Made by a program: the position numbers and the translations under genes. The notes under the pieces were generated by a model. The model worked only from the letters and a program-made list of their open reading frames with translations, did no database searches and was not told the origin of the DNA. 64,000 nt of DNA from an uncultured Pirellulaceae bacterium (GTDB lineage: Bacteria; Planctomycetota; Planctomycetia; Pirellulales; Pirellulaceae): assembly GCA_937967505.1 (NCBI GenBank), contig CALCJM010000108.1, forward strand, positions 1 through 64,000, given 5' to 3'. Below, one piece after another: positions 25,733-35,091 of the stretch. The first letter of the stretch is position 1. Each line of letters begins with the position of its first letter.

Positions 25733-27475
25733 TCATTGGTACAGAGATGAGTCTTTGCCTCTTGCCGCAAAACCGATCAGCGTCAGCAGTCCAAACGTGA
25801 CGACTCCTCCAAGGACCAGAGGTCCGGTAGATTGTGTCAATTTGTCGGACAACGAAACCCACGCTGCGATTGACACGATCGCCAGGCTGAACACCATCAG
25901 CACGTTCCAGATCACCATTTTGATCCCCCGTGGTTTTTCATCTTGCATCAGGTCACGATTATTCATCATTAACAGGAACGCCAGATAGGCGATCGGCAAC
26001 AACAAAATCGCAAATGTCCCGGCGACGATCATTAGGTAGGTTCTCGACTCCCCCTGCCAGAGAATGCTCCAACATAACCCGACGGCAGCGGCCGCCAACG
26101 CCCCCACGACTCGCCAGCCAATGTTTTGGTAGTTGCCGAAAATTTCACCGAAGGCAAAACCGTTGATCATCATGAGCACCACGATCGTGGAAAATGTCAT
26201 TCCAAATGCACCCAGTCCAAACACAAGTCTTGAATTACGTTCACCCAGCAGCGGTTCGAGTGATTTCGCCAACTGTTCGACGTTTGGTTTGGCCAATGCC
26301 ACCGCCAGCACGCGCTCTTCTTCAGGCATTTGTGCAACGACCTTGGCCAGGTACTGACTCTTGGCGGCTGCGCGAGTCTCTTCTGGTTCGTTGTCGAACG
26401 ACTTTAACGCCAGAGCCTCATCCGCATCGCCTACTTCCTTGATCCGTTTTTCAACATTTTTCGCCACCGTGGCGAAGAACGGGCTGGTGACCACCACAGC
26501 GGGATCAGAATCAAGCAATTGTTCGTCGGCCTGGCCATGGAATCCGTATGCCGTGGTAATCACGATACAGGAGGTGACGATCACAAAAGGAATCGCCATG
26601 CCGGTGATCAGGTCCCAACGCGCCAAACCACGGAAGGTTTTGTCCCAGCCACGGGCCAGCATCGAATAGGGCAGCAAGAAGGTCATGTTGATCCCTACCG
26701 CCGCCGCCGCACTGGCGATCATTTTCTCCTGTTTGTATCGCACCAGTTCTTCGGACCAGAATCCCTGTGTGGCTCCTGATACCGAATCCGAAATCAACAA
26801 ACTGGACAGCTCGGGGGCAGGGGTGGTCAGCTGGGAGAGATCCGGAATGACCCCCTGAAGGATCTCCCACGATATTTCGCCTTGCATGAGCAATTGAACA
26901 ACTGCGGCGACAAAACAGACCACGATGCCACCGACGATCAATTTCAATAGCCAGTCAAACAGTTTATGCATCCAGCCGGGTTTAAAGCTTAGAAACACAA
27001 TCCCGAACGCCAGCGCGGCCAGCACGGACGATACGATCCATTTCGATTGATCGCTGCTATCGACAACACCCGGCAGGAGATTTTTCTCCAGCGCATCATA
27101 GGCCGTTGAGAATTGCGGCAGAATAAAAATCATATTGGCCAGGATGGTCGCGGTCAGCCACGCCGTTCCCAGCACCGGATTGACATATTCGTTCATTGCC
27201 GCAAAGGGACGCATGCCGGTGGACAGCGTGACGTAGCTGATCGCCGAAAGCATCACAACGCCACAGAAAATGGCCAGCAGCTGCACCCACAGGAGCGAGT
27301 ACCCACCAGCCATCCCTAGATAAAGCCCTCCCAGCAACGATCCGCCACCAAGCGTAATGGCGGATTGCAGCCAGCCCGGGCCGGACAGGCGCAAGTAAGC
27401 TCCAAGTGTCGAAACGGGGCCTTTTTCTTGGGCTTCAGCAAGAATTTCTCTGTCGCGAAATGTGTGATCGTTCAT
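25733..27475 (-). CDS. Nramp/SLC11-related membrane transporter lacking canonical metal-binding motifs
   Basis: A 580-aa protein with about 11-12 membrane helices. The start GPGWLQSAITLGGGSLLGGL aligns in style with the Nramp helix 1 signature, but LGGGS stands where metal transporters have DPGN. In the helix 6 region, INMTFLLPYSMLARGW stands where they have the A/C-x-x-MPH motif. Two soluble segments are unusually long, one of about 90 residues (near 325-410) with many Glu/Lys/Ala. The overall layout says APC/LeuT-fold; the substrate is unlikely to be Mn or Fe bound in the standard way. It follows the same strand as asnS, with a 165-base gap. Confidence 0.75.
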   Translation of the reverse strand: MNDHTFRDREILAEAQEKGPVSTLGAYLRLSGPGWLQSAITLGGGSLLGGLYLGMAGGYSLLWVQLLAIFCGVVMLSAISYVTLSTGMRPFAAMNEYVNPVLGTAWLTATILANMIFILPQFSTAYDALEKNLLPGVVDSSDQSKWIVSSVLAALAFGIVFLSFKPGWMHKLFDWLLKLIVGGIVVCFVAAVVQLLMQGEISWEILQGVIPDLSQLTTPAPELSSLLISDSVSGATQGFWSEELVRYKQEKMIASAAAAVGINMTFLLPYSMLARGWDKTFRGLARWDLITGMAIPFVIVTSCIVITTAYGFHGQADEQLLDSDPAVVVTSPFFATVAKNVEKRIKEVGDADEALALKSFDNEPEETRAAAKSQYLAKVVAQMPEEERVLAVALAKPNVEQLAKSLEPLLGERNSRLVFGLGAFGMTFSTIVVLMMINGFAFGEIFGNYQNIGWRVVGALAAAAVGLCWSILWQGESRTYLMIVAGTFAILLLPIAYLAFLLMMNNRDLMQDEKPRGIKMVIWNVLMVFSLAIVSIAAWVSLSDKLTQSTGPLVLGGVVTFGLLTLIGFAARGKDSSLYQ

Positions 27476-27804
27476 TGGAAAGAGCTGTCGTTGACTGGGA
27501 GTAAAGAATTTGTCTCTGTTTCGGAAAACTGCATTCTAACATGAGCGCAGCAAAATGTCTCACAGCGGTTATCGTGAACGCGCTAAAAGCGCCCTTCGAT
27601 AAGAATAAGGCGACTGGCAGTTAGGAATTTACTATCAGTCGGCGACGCTGAGAGCGTCGGAGCGAAGCTCGAAGCTGGCAGCATCACCAACGGTAAGCTG
27701 CCAACTACCAATCGCCTAACGTCGCAGTATATCCTTCAAGTACCAAGTACCGGTTACTTGATACTGAGCATTGTTTACAGAACCTTGCCGACAACTTCGC
27801 TCAA
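27476..27804. other. Intergenic region with element copy
   Basis: 329 bases between two minus-strand genes. It holds element copy 3 (27606-27719). The rest shows a short AT-rich stretch upstream of the transporter start (27500-27540) that may carry its promoter. No RNA gene is seen. Confidence 0.5.
27606..27719 (+). repeat. Palindromic dispersed element, copy 3 (diverged)
   Basis: Copy of the dispersed element with several changes: GCTGAGAGC replaces GCTGCCAGC in the left inner arm, and an extra CGAAGCT unit is duplicated in the loop (GAAGCTCGAAGCTGG). The outer inverted repeats remain. The loop duplication makes this copy about 7 bases longer. Confidence 0.82.
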
Positions 27805-29298
27805 TCACTCCCCCGCCGGATCTTTCCCATCCACCCAAGGGCCGCCAAATTTCATGTATGGAGGATCAACCAGCGTGCTGCCAAACTCGCCGGCATTCCA
27901 ACCGGGAATATGAGCCACTGCTGCGCGGGTGGCTGATCGTTTCTCCCACTGTGCGGCCCAACCCGGGTCCTCGGTCGAAATGCTGCGTTGCTCGCCATCA
28001 ACAAAATACACTTTGCCTTTGCGATAGCTTTGCGCACCAAGGTTCACCACTGAAATCGCGGCGGCCCCCAGATCCGGTGGATTGTTACATTTAAGTGGCT
28101 CATTTGCCTCGCAGGCATCGACCCAATTAGCAAAGTGCGCCAGGGTGGTGTTTTCCACTGGCGTCGTCTTAATGCGTTCCTGCTCCTGACGAATATGCGT
28201 CACCGGCCCGCGTTCAGGGATGAAATCAAATCCGTCAAACCCCTCCCCGTTGCCGAAGGCAAAGGTGCCATAGTGGCCGCGGATCAGCTGGTTGACGCGC
28301 GATTCCTGATTGCACATCGTCGCGGTCACCAGTCCCTGCACTCCCTCATTAAAGTCCGCAACGACGGTGGCCACATCCGGCACATCGCGCCCGTCGTACT
28401 CCAGATAGATTCCGCCGGCACCTGTGACGCGCCCGGGCAAACGCAACCCCGTGGCCTTGAGCATTGAAGTGGTACGGTGAACAAACAGGTCCGTAAACAT
28501 CCCGCTCCCAAACGGCCAGAATCGCCGCCACTGTTTGAAGACTTCACGATCAAAGGGCATGTCAGGAGCAAGCCCCTCGCGCGTTCCCAGCCAGCGCGAC
28601 CAATCGACCGTCTTGGGAGTCATTTTCTTTTCCAGTTTGTAGTACCGCCACTGACCGACATCACTGTTGCGGAAGTATTCCGTCTGAAAACCCAAAACCT
28701 TCCCCAGTTTCCCTCCCTGCAGCAACGCCCGCACCTCGTCCCAGACAGGCAGGCTGGTTGATTGCACCCCCACCTGCATGACCTTGCCAGACTCTTGCCA
28801 GTGTTTTTCCACACTAAAGGCTTCCTCGACCGTTTTCGTCATCGGTTTTTCACAATACACATGCAAACCGGCTTTCAGCGAATCGACGGTTTGTTTGTGG
28901 TGCCAGTGATCGGGCGTGCCAATACAGACCGCATCCAGATTTTCTTTCTCGATCATCTCGTTGTAGTCAACGTACCTGCCGGGAGCAGTGCCGGTGACCG
29001 TTTTGATATGGTCGGCCACCATGTTGCGTTGATCCTCATAGACCTCCGCAACACCCACCAGATCCAGTTTGCGTCCGGACTTCTGTAACTCACACAGAGA
29101 CTTTACGTGTGCATCGAAGCCTCGTCCGCCGGGACCAATAAAGCCAATTCGCATCTTTTCGTTGGAACCAGACGCCGCCATTGCACCTCGCGCAGATAAC
29201 GTCGCGGCAGAAGCAACCGCCGCAACGGTCGCTGATTTCTTTAGAAAGCTCCGGCGGTCTGAAACTTTGGCCTGAGAGGTCTGTTGCGATGAATTCAT
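27805..29298 (-). CDS. Tat-exported Gfo/Idh/MocA family oxidoreductase
   Basis: A 497-aa protein. A twin-arginine signal opens it (SDRRSFLKKSATVAAVASAA, then ARGAMAASG), so it is folded with its cofactor before export to the periplasm. The Rossmann NAD(P)-binding start is MRIGFIGPGGRGFDAHV at about 49-65, and the family motif follows as YCEKPMTKTVEEAF (EKP lysine). The C-terminal part is the GFO_IDH_MocA substrate domain, longer than in cytosolic members. Family enzymes act on sugars, inositols or glycosides with tightly bound NAD. Planctomycetes have many exported copies; the substrate is unknown. Confidence 0.9.
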   Translation of the reverse strand: MNSSQQTSQAKVSDRRSFLKKSATVAAVASAATLSARGAMAASGSNEKMRIGFIGPGGRGFDAHVKSLCELQKSGRKLDLVGVAEVYEDQRNMVADHIKTVTGTAPGRYVDYNEMIEKENLDAVCIGTPDHWHHKQTVDSLKAGLHVYCEKPMTKTVEEAFSVEKHWQESGKVMQVGVQSTSLPVWDEVRALLQGGKLGKVLGFQTEYFRNSDVGQWRYYKLEKKMTPKTVDWSRWLGTREGLAPDMPFDREVFKQWRRFWPFGSGMFTDLFVHRTTSMLKATGLRLPGRVTGAGGIYLEYDGRDVPDVATVVADFNEGVQGLVTATMCNQESRVNQLIRGHYGTFAFGNGEGFDGFDFIPERGPVTHIRQEQERIKTTPVENTTLAHFANWVDACEANEPLKCNNPPDLGAAAISVVNLGAQSYRKGKVYFVDGEQRSISTEDPGWAAQWEKRSATRAAVAHIPGWNAGEFGSTLVDPPYMKFGGPWVDGKDPAGE

Positions 29299-29739
29299 CT
29301 CTTGTTCTCGCTGTTGGGTGGGAATTGGAAGTGACTGTCCTTTTCAACCGAGCCCGTCGATTCAGTCGACAAGTCCGTTGGAGAAAACAAACGATCAAAC
29401 CATTGTAAAGAACGGTTACACCTCCAAACACCAAAATCCTTGACAAAACCTAAACCTTCAGAAGCCACGTCCGGTCACAGCAGAGTCCGATCTTGCCGCA
29501 GTCGGCTGTGGGTAGCCCACGGTCATAACCGGTTCACGTGATAGACGTCCCCAACAATGGCCCGGTAACCGCAATCCCCGGTAAGGCGACTGGCAGTTGG
29601 AAATTGGCAATTGGCTGTTAGGAATTCACCACCCGTTGCCGGCGCTACCAGCGTCGGAGCGAAGCTGGCAGCATCGCCAACAGCAAACTCTCAACTGCCA
29701 ATCACCTCACACGTGCACGATCCGGTTTTGGTAACGCAA
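29299..29739. other. Intergenic region with element copy
   Basis: 441 bases between two minus-strand genes. It holds element copy 4 (29582-29707). The stretch 29299-29460 should contain the promoter of the oxidoreductase. No RNA gene or plausible ORF is seen. Confidence 0.5.
29582..29707 (+). repeat. Palindromic dispersed element, copy 4 (with internal duplication)
   Basis: Copy of the dispersed element in which the left arm carries an insertion of about 20 bases (GGCAGTTGGAAATTGGCAATTGGCTGTTAGG is read as a partial duplication of the left end). The right end is mutated (ATCACCT for ATCGCCT). It is the longest copy, and appears the most decayed after copy 7. Confidence 0.8.
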
Positions 29740-30315
29740 CTATTCATTATGGGCATCGTCGGCGTGCTGGTCATGGTCATGGTCATGGTCATGCCCGTGT
29801 TCATGTGCTTCGTGTTCGTGATGTGTGAAGCTTCCGTTGATTGCCTTGCCGTCGATCGTGGCACGGATTTTTCCTGCCGCACCATCGGCCTCCAGCAACT
29901 CCAACATCCGGGCATCGGATGCGGAAAATTTGCTGCCATCGCCGGAGAGTTCGAATGATTCGCTCTGTCCGTCGGCAGTCAAAACCAGCGTCACCGAAGT
30001 CTGGTCGGTTTTGGTGGCTTTCAGCTCCTTGTCCAAAAGATAAACCGTTACCGTGTCCGTAGAATGATCGTCCGTCAGTTCCGCATGGTGACTGTGATCG
30101 TGCCCCAGTTCAACAATGTGCCCGCCATGAGGCCCCGCGCTGGCGTGGTCGTCATGACCATGTGCATCGTTGTCGTGATGATCGCCACCATCGTGGTCGT
30201 GCCCATGGTCATCGACCGCTGCCGGCGGACGCTGCTGTGGTGGAATCTTTTGATCGCAACTTGCCAGACACAAAAACATCGACAGAGTGACGACGAAACC
30301 GATTCTTGATGCCAT
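29740..30315 (-). CDS. Histidine-rich lipoprotein
   Basis: A 191-aa protein from the ATG at 30315; a GTG two codons earlier is also possible. A lipoprotein signal (VVTLSMFLCLASC) places the acylated Cys near residue 20. Two clusters of His/Asp follow, about 35-80 (HDHDGGDHHDNDAHGHDDH) and the last 25 residues (HEHEAHEHGHDHDHDHD). Between them is a 90-residue globular segment. The composition suggests reversible binding of Zn, Ni or Cu at the cell envelope, as in ZnuA-type His loops. No transporter gene is adjacent, so a buffering or metal-sensing role is only inferred. Confidence 0.75.
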   Translation of the reverse strand: MASRIGFVVTLSMFLCLASCDQKIPPQQRPPAAVDDHGHDHDGGDHHDNDAHGHDDHASAGPHGGHIVELGHDHSHHAELTDDHSTDTVTVYLLDKELKATKTDQTSVTLVLTADGQSESFELSGDGSKFSASDARMLELLEADGAAGKIRATIDGKAINGSFTHHEHEAHEHGHDHDHDHDQHADDAHNE

Positions 30316-30490
30316 ATTCACGATTGAGACCCTTGTTAATTAATCTGAAATGTTAACGCAAAAATACCAAGTTTGGCCGGGGTTCCGGCACGGCCAGTTA
30401 AAATCCGGTTACAACATAACGACTCCGGCCATGAATTCTGCCATGCCCACCGGTTCTAGGCTTTCCGGTACGACCGATGCCCAGACCGGA

Positions 30491-31426
30491 CTATGCCTCT
30501 TCGAACAATGGTGTCGAAAGGTAGCGTTCGCCCAAGCTACAGGCAATGGTCACGATACGTTTGCCTTTGAACTCTGGTCGAGCCGCAATCTGAGCGGCCG
30601 CACAAAGATTCGCGCCGCTGCTGATGCCACCGACGATCCCTTCGTGCTTCGCCAACTTGCGGCCCCACTCAAATGCCTCCTCACTTTCCACTTTCACCAC
30701 TTCATCAATCAGAGAAGTATCAAGGTTTTTCGGAATGAAGCCTGCACCAATTCCCTGAATCTTGTGTTTGCCCGGCGCACCGCCGCTGATCACCGGTGAC
30801 GTCGTTGGCTCAACTGCAAACGCTTTGAAATCAGGATTCTGTTTGCGCAGGTAGCGTGTCACTCCGGTAATCGTTCCGCCTGTACCAACGCCCGCGACAA
30901 TCGCGTCAATCTTGTGCGCGCTGTCTTCCCAGATCTCGGGACCGGTGGTTGCTTCGTGAATCGCCGGGTTAGCGGGATTTTCAAACTGCTGCGGCATCCA
31001 AGCTTTGGGGTCTCCCGCAACCAGTTCTTCAGCCTTGCGAATCGAACCGGGAATTCCATCGGCAGCGGGCGTCAAAACAAGATTGGCCCCCAACGCCTTG
31101 AGCAGCGTGCGACGCTCGACCGACATCGACTCAGGCATCGTCAACGTTAGTTTGTATCCCTTCGCGGCGCAGACGAACGCCAGCGCAATCCCCGTGTTGC
31201 CACTGGTTGGCTCGATGATGTGAGTGTCGGCGTTAATCTTACCATCACGTTCGCCCGCTTCGATCATGGCCACGCCAAGTCGATCTTTTACGCTGTTCAT
31301 GGGTTGGAAAAATTCACACTTCATGAAAACTTCGGCATGGTCGGCGGGGATCAGCCGATTGATCTTGATCATGGGAGTGTTGCCAATGGCAGTCGTTGCG
31401 TTGTCGAATACTTGACCTCGAGCCAT
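30491..31426 (-). CDS. cysK: Cysteine synthase A
   Basis: A 311-aa PLP enzyme making cysteine from O-acetylserine and sulfide. The PLP lysine is Lys47 in MNSVKDRLG. The asparagine loop is EPTSGNTGIALAF, and the phosphate loop is VAGVGTGGTITGV. The start MARGQVFDNATTAIGNTPM matches CysK proteins. A longer frame adds 115 residues that are unlike protein and would overlap the divergent lipoprotein gene's upstream region. The gene is cytosolic and probably monocistronic. Confidence 0.95.
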   Translation of the reverse strand: MARGQVFDNATTAIGNTPMIKINRLIPADHAEVFMKCEFFQPMNSVKDRLGVAMIEAGERDGKINADTHIIEPTSGNTGIALAFVCAAKGYKLTLTMPESMSVERRTLLKALGANLVLTPAADGIPGSIRKAEELVAGDPKAWMPQQFENPANPAIHEATTGPEIWEDSAHKIDAIVAGVGTGGTITGVTRYLRKQNPDFKAFAVEPTTSPVISGGAPGKHKIQGIGAGFIPKNLDTSLIDEVVKVESEEAFEWGRKLAKHEGIVGGISSGANLCAAAQIAARPEFKGKRIVTIACSLGERYLSTPLFEEA

Positions 31427-31586
31427 GTTTTTTCCTTGTGGGTTTGAGAGAATGCGGAACTTGTTGCCGCCGGGGGGATCTATATATTTATCAGACGCGC
31501 GATTGCCCGGTGTACCGCGCGAGGTTAACTTTAGTGTTAAATTAGACCCTATTCTATTTCTCTGTTCAATCACACACGGTCTTCTG

Positions 31587-32726
31587 ATGTTGATTAAAAC
31601 ACCGTTTTTCGCGCTAACACTATTTGCGATAGGATGTCTCGGCTGTGCTGGATGCCAACAAGCTGACTCACCCGAGACAGGCTCTATCCCGGAAACCTCC
31701 GACACAGCACCTCCAAAGTTACCGCTGCCCTTCACCCCGGAAGACGCGATGCCGATCGAAGAACATTCCACGGCATCTCCTGTTCCCGAACAGTCGTTTT
31801 CGGTCGCGCTGGTTTATTCATCCGGGTACACAATCAAATTAGGGGGACTGGAAAAACTTCACCCGTTTGATATCGCGAAATACGAAAAAATTCATCGTCA
31901 GCTACTGACCGACGGAGTGATTGCAGACGGGATCACGCTATCCCCCAAATCACTGACCGACGAAGATTTGCGACTGGTGCATACGCAGGATTATTTGAAA
32001 CGTTTGACAAAACGCGAGAATATCGCCCGGTACTTGGAAGCCGACGCGTTACTGCTGGTCCCCATGTCACTGGAAAAAGCAGTGCTGCAGCCGTTCCGTC
32101 TGGCCAGTGGGGGGACGCTGCTGGCGGCGCGCGAGTGCCTCGAATCCGGGATCGGAATTAACCTTGGCGGTGGCTACCACCACGCAAAACCGGATATCGG
32201 CGAAGGGTTTTGTCTTTACGCTGATGTTCCGATTGCCATTCGAAAACTACAGCAGGAAAGACTGATTAAAAAGGCACTGGTGATCGACGTCGATGCTCAC
32301 CAGGGCAACGGGACCGCGGTCTGTCTGGCCGACGATGATTCAACGTTTACATTTTCAATGCATCAGCGCGATATTTATCCCATCCCCAAAGAACAGAGTG
32401 ACCTAGATGTCGAACTAAAATCTGGGGATGGTGACGACCTGTTCATCACGATGATGGAGGAGCATCTGGAGGACGTATTCCTGCAATCCGATGCCGATAT
32501 TTGTTTTATCGTCGGCGGCTGCGACCCACTGGCTGGCGACCCATTGGCCAATCTGGAAATGACGCACGAGGGCATCAAAAAACGCGACGCCATCATCGTT
32601 GAAAACTGCGTGAAACGAAACATTCCGGTCGTGCTGACGCTCTCCGGAGGATACAGTCAGGATGCATGGCGGGCGCAATATCTGAGTGTCCGTAATCTGA
32701 TTGAGACTTATGGAATGAAAGAATGA
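31587..32726 (+). CDS. Histone deacetylase-fold amidohydrolase with lipoprotein signal
   Basis: A 379-aa protein. The ATG at 31587 gives a short hydrophobic leader (MLIKTPFFALTLFAIGC) with cysteines at 17, 20 and 23, so it is probably a lipoprotein exported from the cytosol. The deacetylase domain spans about 70-375. The His pair is in LGGGYHHAKPD (198-199), zinc ligands Asp236 and His238 are in VIDVDAHQGNG, the third ligand Asp313 is in GGCDPLAGDPL, and the catalytic Tyr is in TLSGGY. All catalytic positions are kept. Bacterial relatives (AcuC, acetylpolyamine amidohydrolases) are cytosolic; this one appears envelope-bound. It overlaps the next gene by four bases (ATGA), so the two are translationally coupled. 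Confidence 0.88.
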   Translation: MLIKTPFFALTLFAIGCLGCAGCQQADSPETGSIPETSDTAPPKLPLPFTPEDAMPIEEHSTASPVPEQSFSVALVYSSGYTIKLGGLEKLHPFDIAKYEKIHRQLLTDGVIADGITLSPKSLTDEDLRLVHTQDYLKRLTKRENIARYLEADALLLVPMSLEKAVLQPFRLASGGTLLAARECLESGIGINLGGGYHHAKPDIGEGFCLYADVPIAIRKLQQERLIKKALVIDVDAHQGNGTAVCLADDDSTFTFSMHQRDIYPIPKEQSDLDVELKSGDGDDLFITMMEEHLEDVFLQSDADICFIVGGCDPLAGDPLANLEMTHEGIKKRDAIIVENCVKRNIPVVLTLSGGYSQDAWRAQYLSVRNLIETYGMKE

Positions 32727-33787
32727 TCAACGTCGGGATTGTCGGAATTGGATTCATGGGCTGGATTCATTATCTGGCCTGGCAAAAGGTCAGCGGCGCA
32801 CGTGTCAGCGCGATTGTTTCGCGAGCCCCCGTCAAACGATCAGGCGACTGGACCTCGATCAAAGGAAACTTCGGTCCGCCGGGCCGCCAGGTCGATCTTT
32901 CACAGGTCCGTGCTTATGCGACCTTGGAGGCAATGCTGGCCGATCGGGACGTGGAAATCGATGTGGTTGATCTTTGCCTGCCACCGCAGATGCATCTATC
33001 GGCGATCGAAACATGCTGCGCGGCGGCAAAACATGTTTTCTGCGAAAAACCTCTTGCACTGAGCACCGCCGAATGTGATACGGCCATTTCCGCAGCCGCG
33101 TCGGCCAACCGTCGTTTAATGGTTGGACATGTCCTGCCCTGGTTTGCTGAATTTCAGTTTGCCGTCGATGCGATCACATCAAAAAGGTACGGAGAACTGA
33201 CCGGCGGCGTATTTAAACGCATCGTATCGGATCCATTGTGGCTGACCGATTACTGGGACCGTCGGAAAGTTGGCGGGCCACTGTTTGACCTGCATGTGCA
33301 CGATGCCCATTTAATTCGCATGTTGTTCGGGATGCCCGAGGCGTGTTTTTCTTCAGGGCGATTGCGCGACGGAGTGGTTGAGTTCGCCCATACAATTTTT
33401 CAGTTCGCCAATCCGGGCGTCACGGTCAGTGCAACCTCCGGTGCGATTGATCAACAGGGCCGGCCGTTCTGCCACGCGTATGAGATCTATTTGGAACGGG
33501 CCACGATTCAGTTTGAACTGGCCGTCTACCGTGACGGAGCTGAAAAGATCGCTGCCAAACTGTTTGCCACTTCATTGGAAGAGACGAGTGTGACCGTTGA
33601 ACGTGCGCTGATCGAAAACGACGACCTGATCCAAGCATTTGTGCGCGAGGCGGAAGAGGTGCGTGATGCGATTGCCAGCGGCAAGCCGTCAAGCGTACTT
33701 GACGGAATTTTGGCCCGGGATGCGGTAGCAATCTGTGAAGCACAAGAGGCGTCAATCAAATCCCGCGCCCCCGAATCGTGCCGTTAG
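32723..33787 (+). CDS. Gfo/Idh/MocA family oxidoreductase (cytosolic)
   Basis: A 354-aa NAD(P)-dependent oxidoreductase. The Rossmann start is MINVGIVGIGFMGWIHYLAW, and the family lysine motif is FCEKPLALSTAECD. The C-terminal substrate domain includes GPLFDLHVHDAHLIRMLFGM, with the His pair often near the sugar site. It has no signal peptide, unlike the copy at 27805. Its start overlaps the stop of the deacetylase-fold lipoprotein gene (ATGA), so it is co-translated with it. A joint role in acetylated-sugar turnover is possible but unproven. Confidence 0.9.
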   Translation: MINVGIVGIGFMGWIHYLAWQKVSGARVSAIVSRAPVKRSGDWTSIKGNFGPPGRQVDLSQVRAYATLEAMLADRDVEIDVVDLCLPPQMHLSAIETCCAAAKHVFCEKPLALSTAECDTAISAAASANRRLMVGHVLPWFAEFQFAVDAITSKRYGELTGGVFKRIVSDPLWLTDYWDRRKVGGPLFDLHVHDAHLIRMLFGMPEACFSSGRLRDGVVEFAHTIFQFANPGVTVSATSGAIDQQGRPFCHAYEIYLERATIQFELAVYRDGAEKIAAKLFATSLEETSVTVERALIENDDLIQAFVREAEEVRDAIASGKPSSVLDGILARDAVAICEAQEASIKSRAPESCR

Positions 33788-33856
33788 CGTGGTGAACGAA
33801 AATTGCACTTTCGCAGCAGTGCAAATCGGCGTAGCGACCGACGGCAGGATTTTGGG

Positions 33857-34948
33857 CTAGTTACCAACACGAAAGTGACAGATGTCTCCGTCTTTCACGA
33901 CGTAGGTCTTGCCTTCGACTCGCAACTTACCGGCCTTTTTGATCTCCAGTTCGCTGCCGTACTCTTCAAGATCGTCCAGCGTATACACTTCGGCGCGAAT
34001 GAAGCCTTTTTCAAAATCGGTGTGGATTACACCTGCTGCTTCAGGCCCTGTTGCGCCCGCTGGAATCGTCCAGGCACGCACTTCCTTTTCACCGGCAGTG
34101 AAATAACTCTCCAGCCCCAATGTTTGATAGGCAGCGCGGGCGAGTACCGCCAACGCCGGTTCCGTTAACCCAACGGCCTCAAGCATTTCGCCGCGGTCTT
34201 CAAGGTCCAGTTCGGCGATCTCTGATTCGATTTTTGCACATACGGTTACCAAACCGGCACCCGATTGGTTGGTATAGTCGCGCACTTTATCCACCAGTGG
34301 CGATTTTCCCTCCAGGTCATCTTCCGCCACATTGGCCACGTACAATACGGGTTTGGCCGTCAGGAAGCCAAAGCTGTTGATCGATTTTGCCTCGACCGGA
34401 TTCAACTCCAACGTGCGCAGTGGGTTCTCGCTGTTGAGGTGCTCGTTGCAGCGCGTTAATACTTCCACCCTCAACTTGGCTTCTTTGTCGCCTGACCGGG
34501 CGGTACGTTGTGCCTTCTCCAGACCGGAGGCGACGGATTCCATGTCCGCCAGCATCAATTCCATTTCGATGGTTTCGATATCAGCGATCGGGTCCACGTT
34601 GCCGCTGACATGAATCACGTCGTCGTCCTCAAAACAACGGACCACTTGGAGAATCGCGTCCACTTGTCGAATGTGGCTGAGGAATTTATTGCCCAGGCCT
34701 TCACCCTCGCTGGCACCTTTGACGATGCCGGCGATATCGACCAGTTTTAGTGCGGCGGGGATGACGTTCTGCGGCACGATATATTTTGTAATCCGTTCCA
34801 AACGTCCGTCAGGCACGCTGACCATGCCCTCGTTAGGCTCGATCGTGCAGAACGGGTAATTCTCACTGGCCGCGGATTTGGACAGTGTTAGCGCGTTGAA
34901 CAGCGTGCTTTTGCCAACATTCGGTAGGCCAACAATTCCAGCTTCCAT
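33857..34948 (-). CDS. ychF: Redox-regulated GTPase/ATPase YchF
   Basis: A 363-aa Obg-family P-loop protein. The G1 loop is [18 protein letters not shown], and the G3 loop is [15 protein letters not shown]. It has the family's long helical coiled-coil domain and a C-terminal TGS domain ([20 protein letters not shown]). YchF (human OLA1) prefers ATP to GTP, binds ribosomes and dampens oxidative-stress responses. The length is the family norm. It has no close operon partner. Confidence 0.96.
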   Translation of the reverse strand: MEAGIVGLPNVGKSTLFNALTLSKSAASENYPFCTIEPNEGMVSVPDGRLERITKYIVPQNVIPAALKLVDIAGIVKGASEGEGLGNKFLSHIRQVDAILQVVRCFEDDDVIHVSGNVDPIADIETIEMELMLADMESVASGLEKAQRTARSGDKEAKLRVEVLTRCNEHLNSENPLRTLELNPVEAKSINSFGFLTAKPVLYVANVAEDDLEGKSPLVDKVRDYTNQSGAGLVTVCAKIESEIAELDLEDRGEMLEAVGLTEPALAVLARAAYQTLGLESYFTAGEKEVRAWTIPAGATGPEAAGVIHTDFEKGFIRAEVYTLDDLEEYGSELEIKKAGKLRVEGKTYVVKDGDICHFRVGN

Positions 34949-35091
34949 TTCCTGCTCGTGTATTTGTGAGGGTATGCGTTTGAACTCGGGAACCCCAGCA
35001 GCATTTTAGGCTGTTCCGGGAGGTGGGTATGGTAATGGATCGGATCAAAATGTTCCAGTTGAGATCCGCCGACCGGCGACGGCAACTGCGT

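Noticed and set aside
31425-31586. Longer start for the deacetylase-fold gene
   Set aside because: The extra 54 residues overlap the start of the divergent cysK gene, and the ATG at 31587 directly opens a hydrophobic export signal.
31427-31771. 115-residue N-terminal extension of cysteine synthase
   Set aside because: The added residues have no CysK homology in style, cross the promoter region of the divergent lipoprotein gene, and a normal CysK start (MARGQVFDN) follows.
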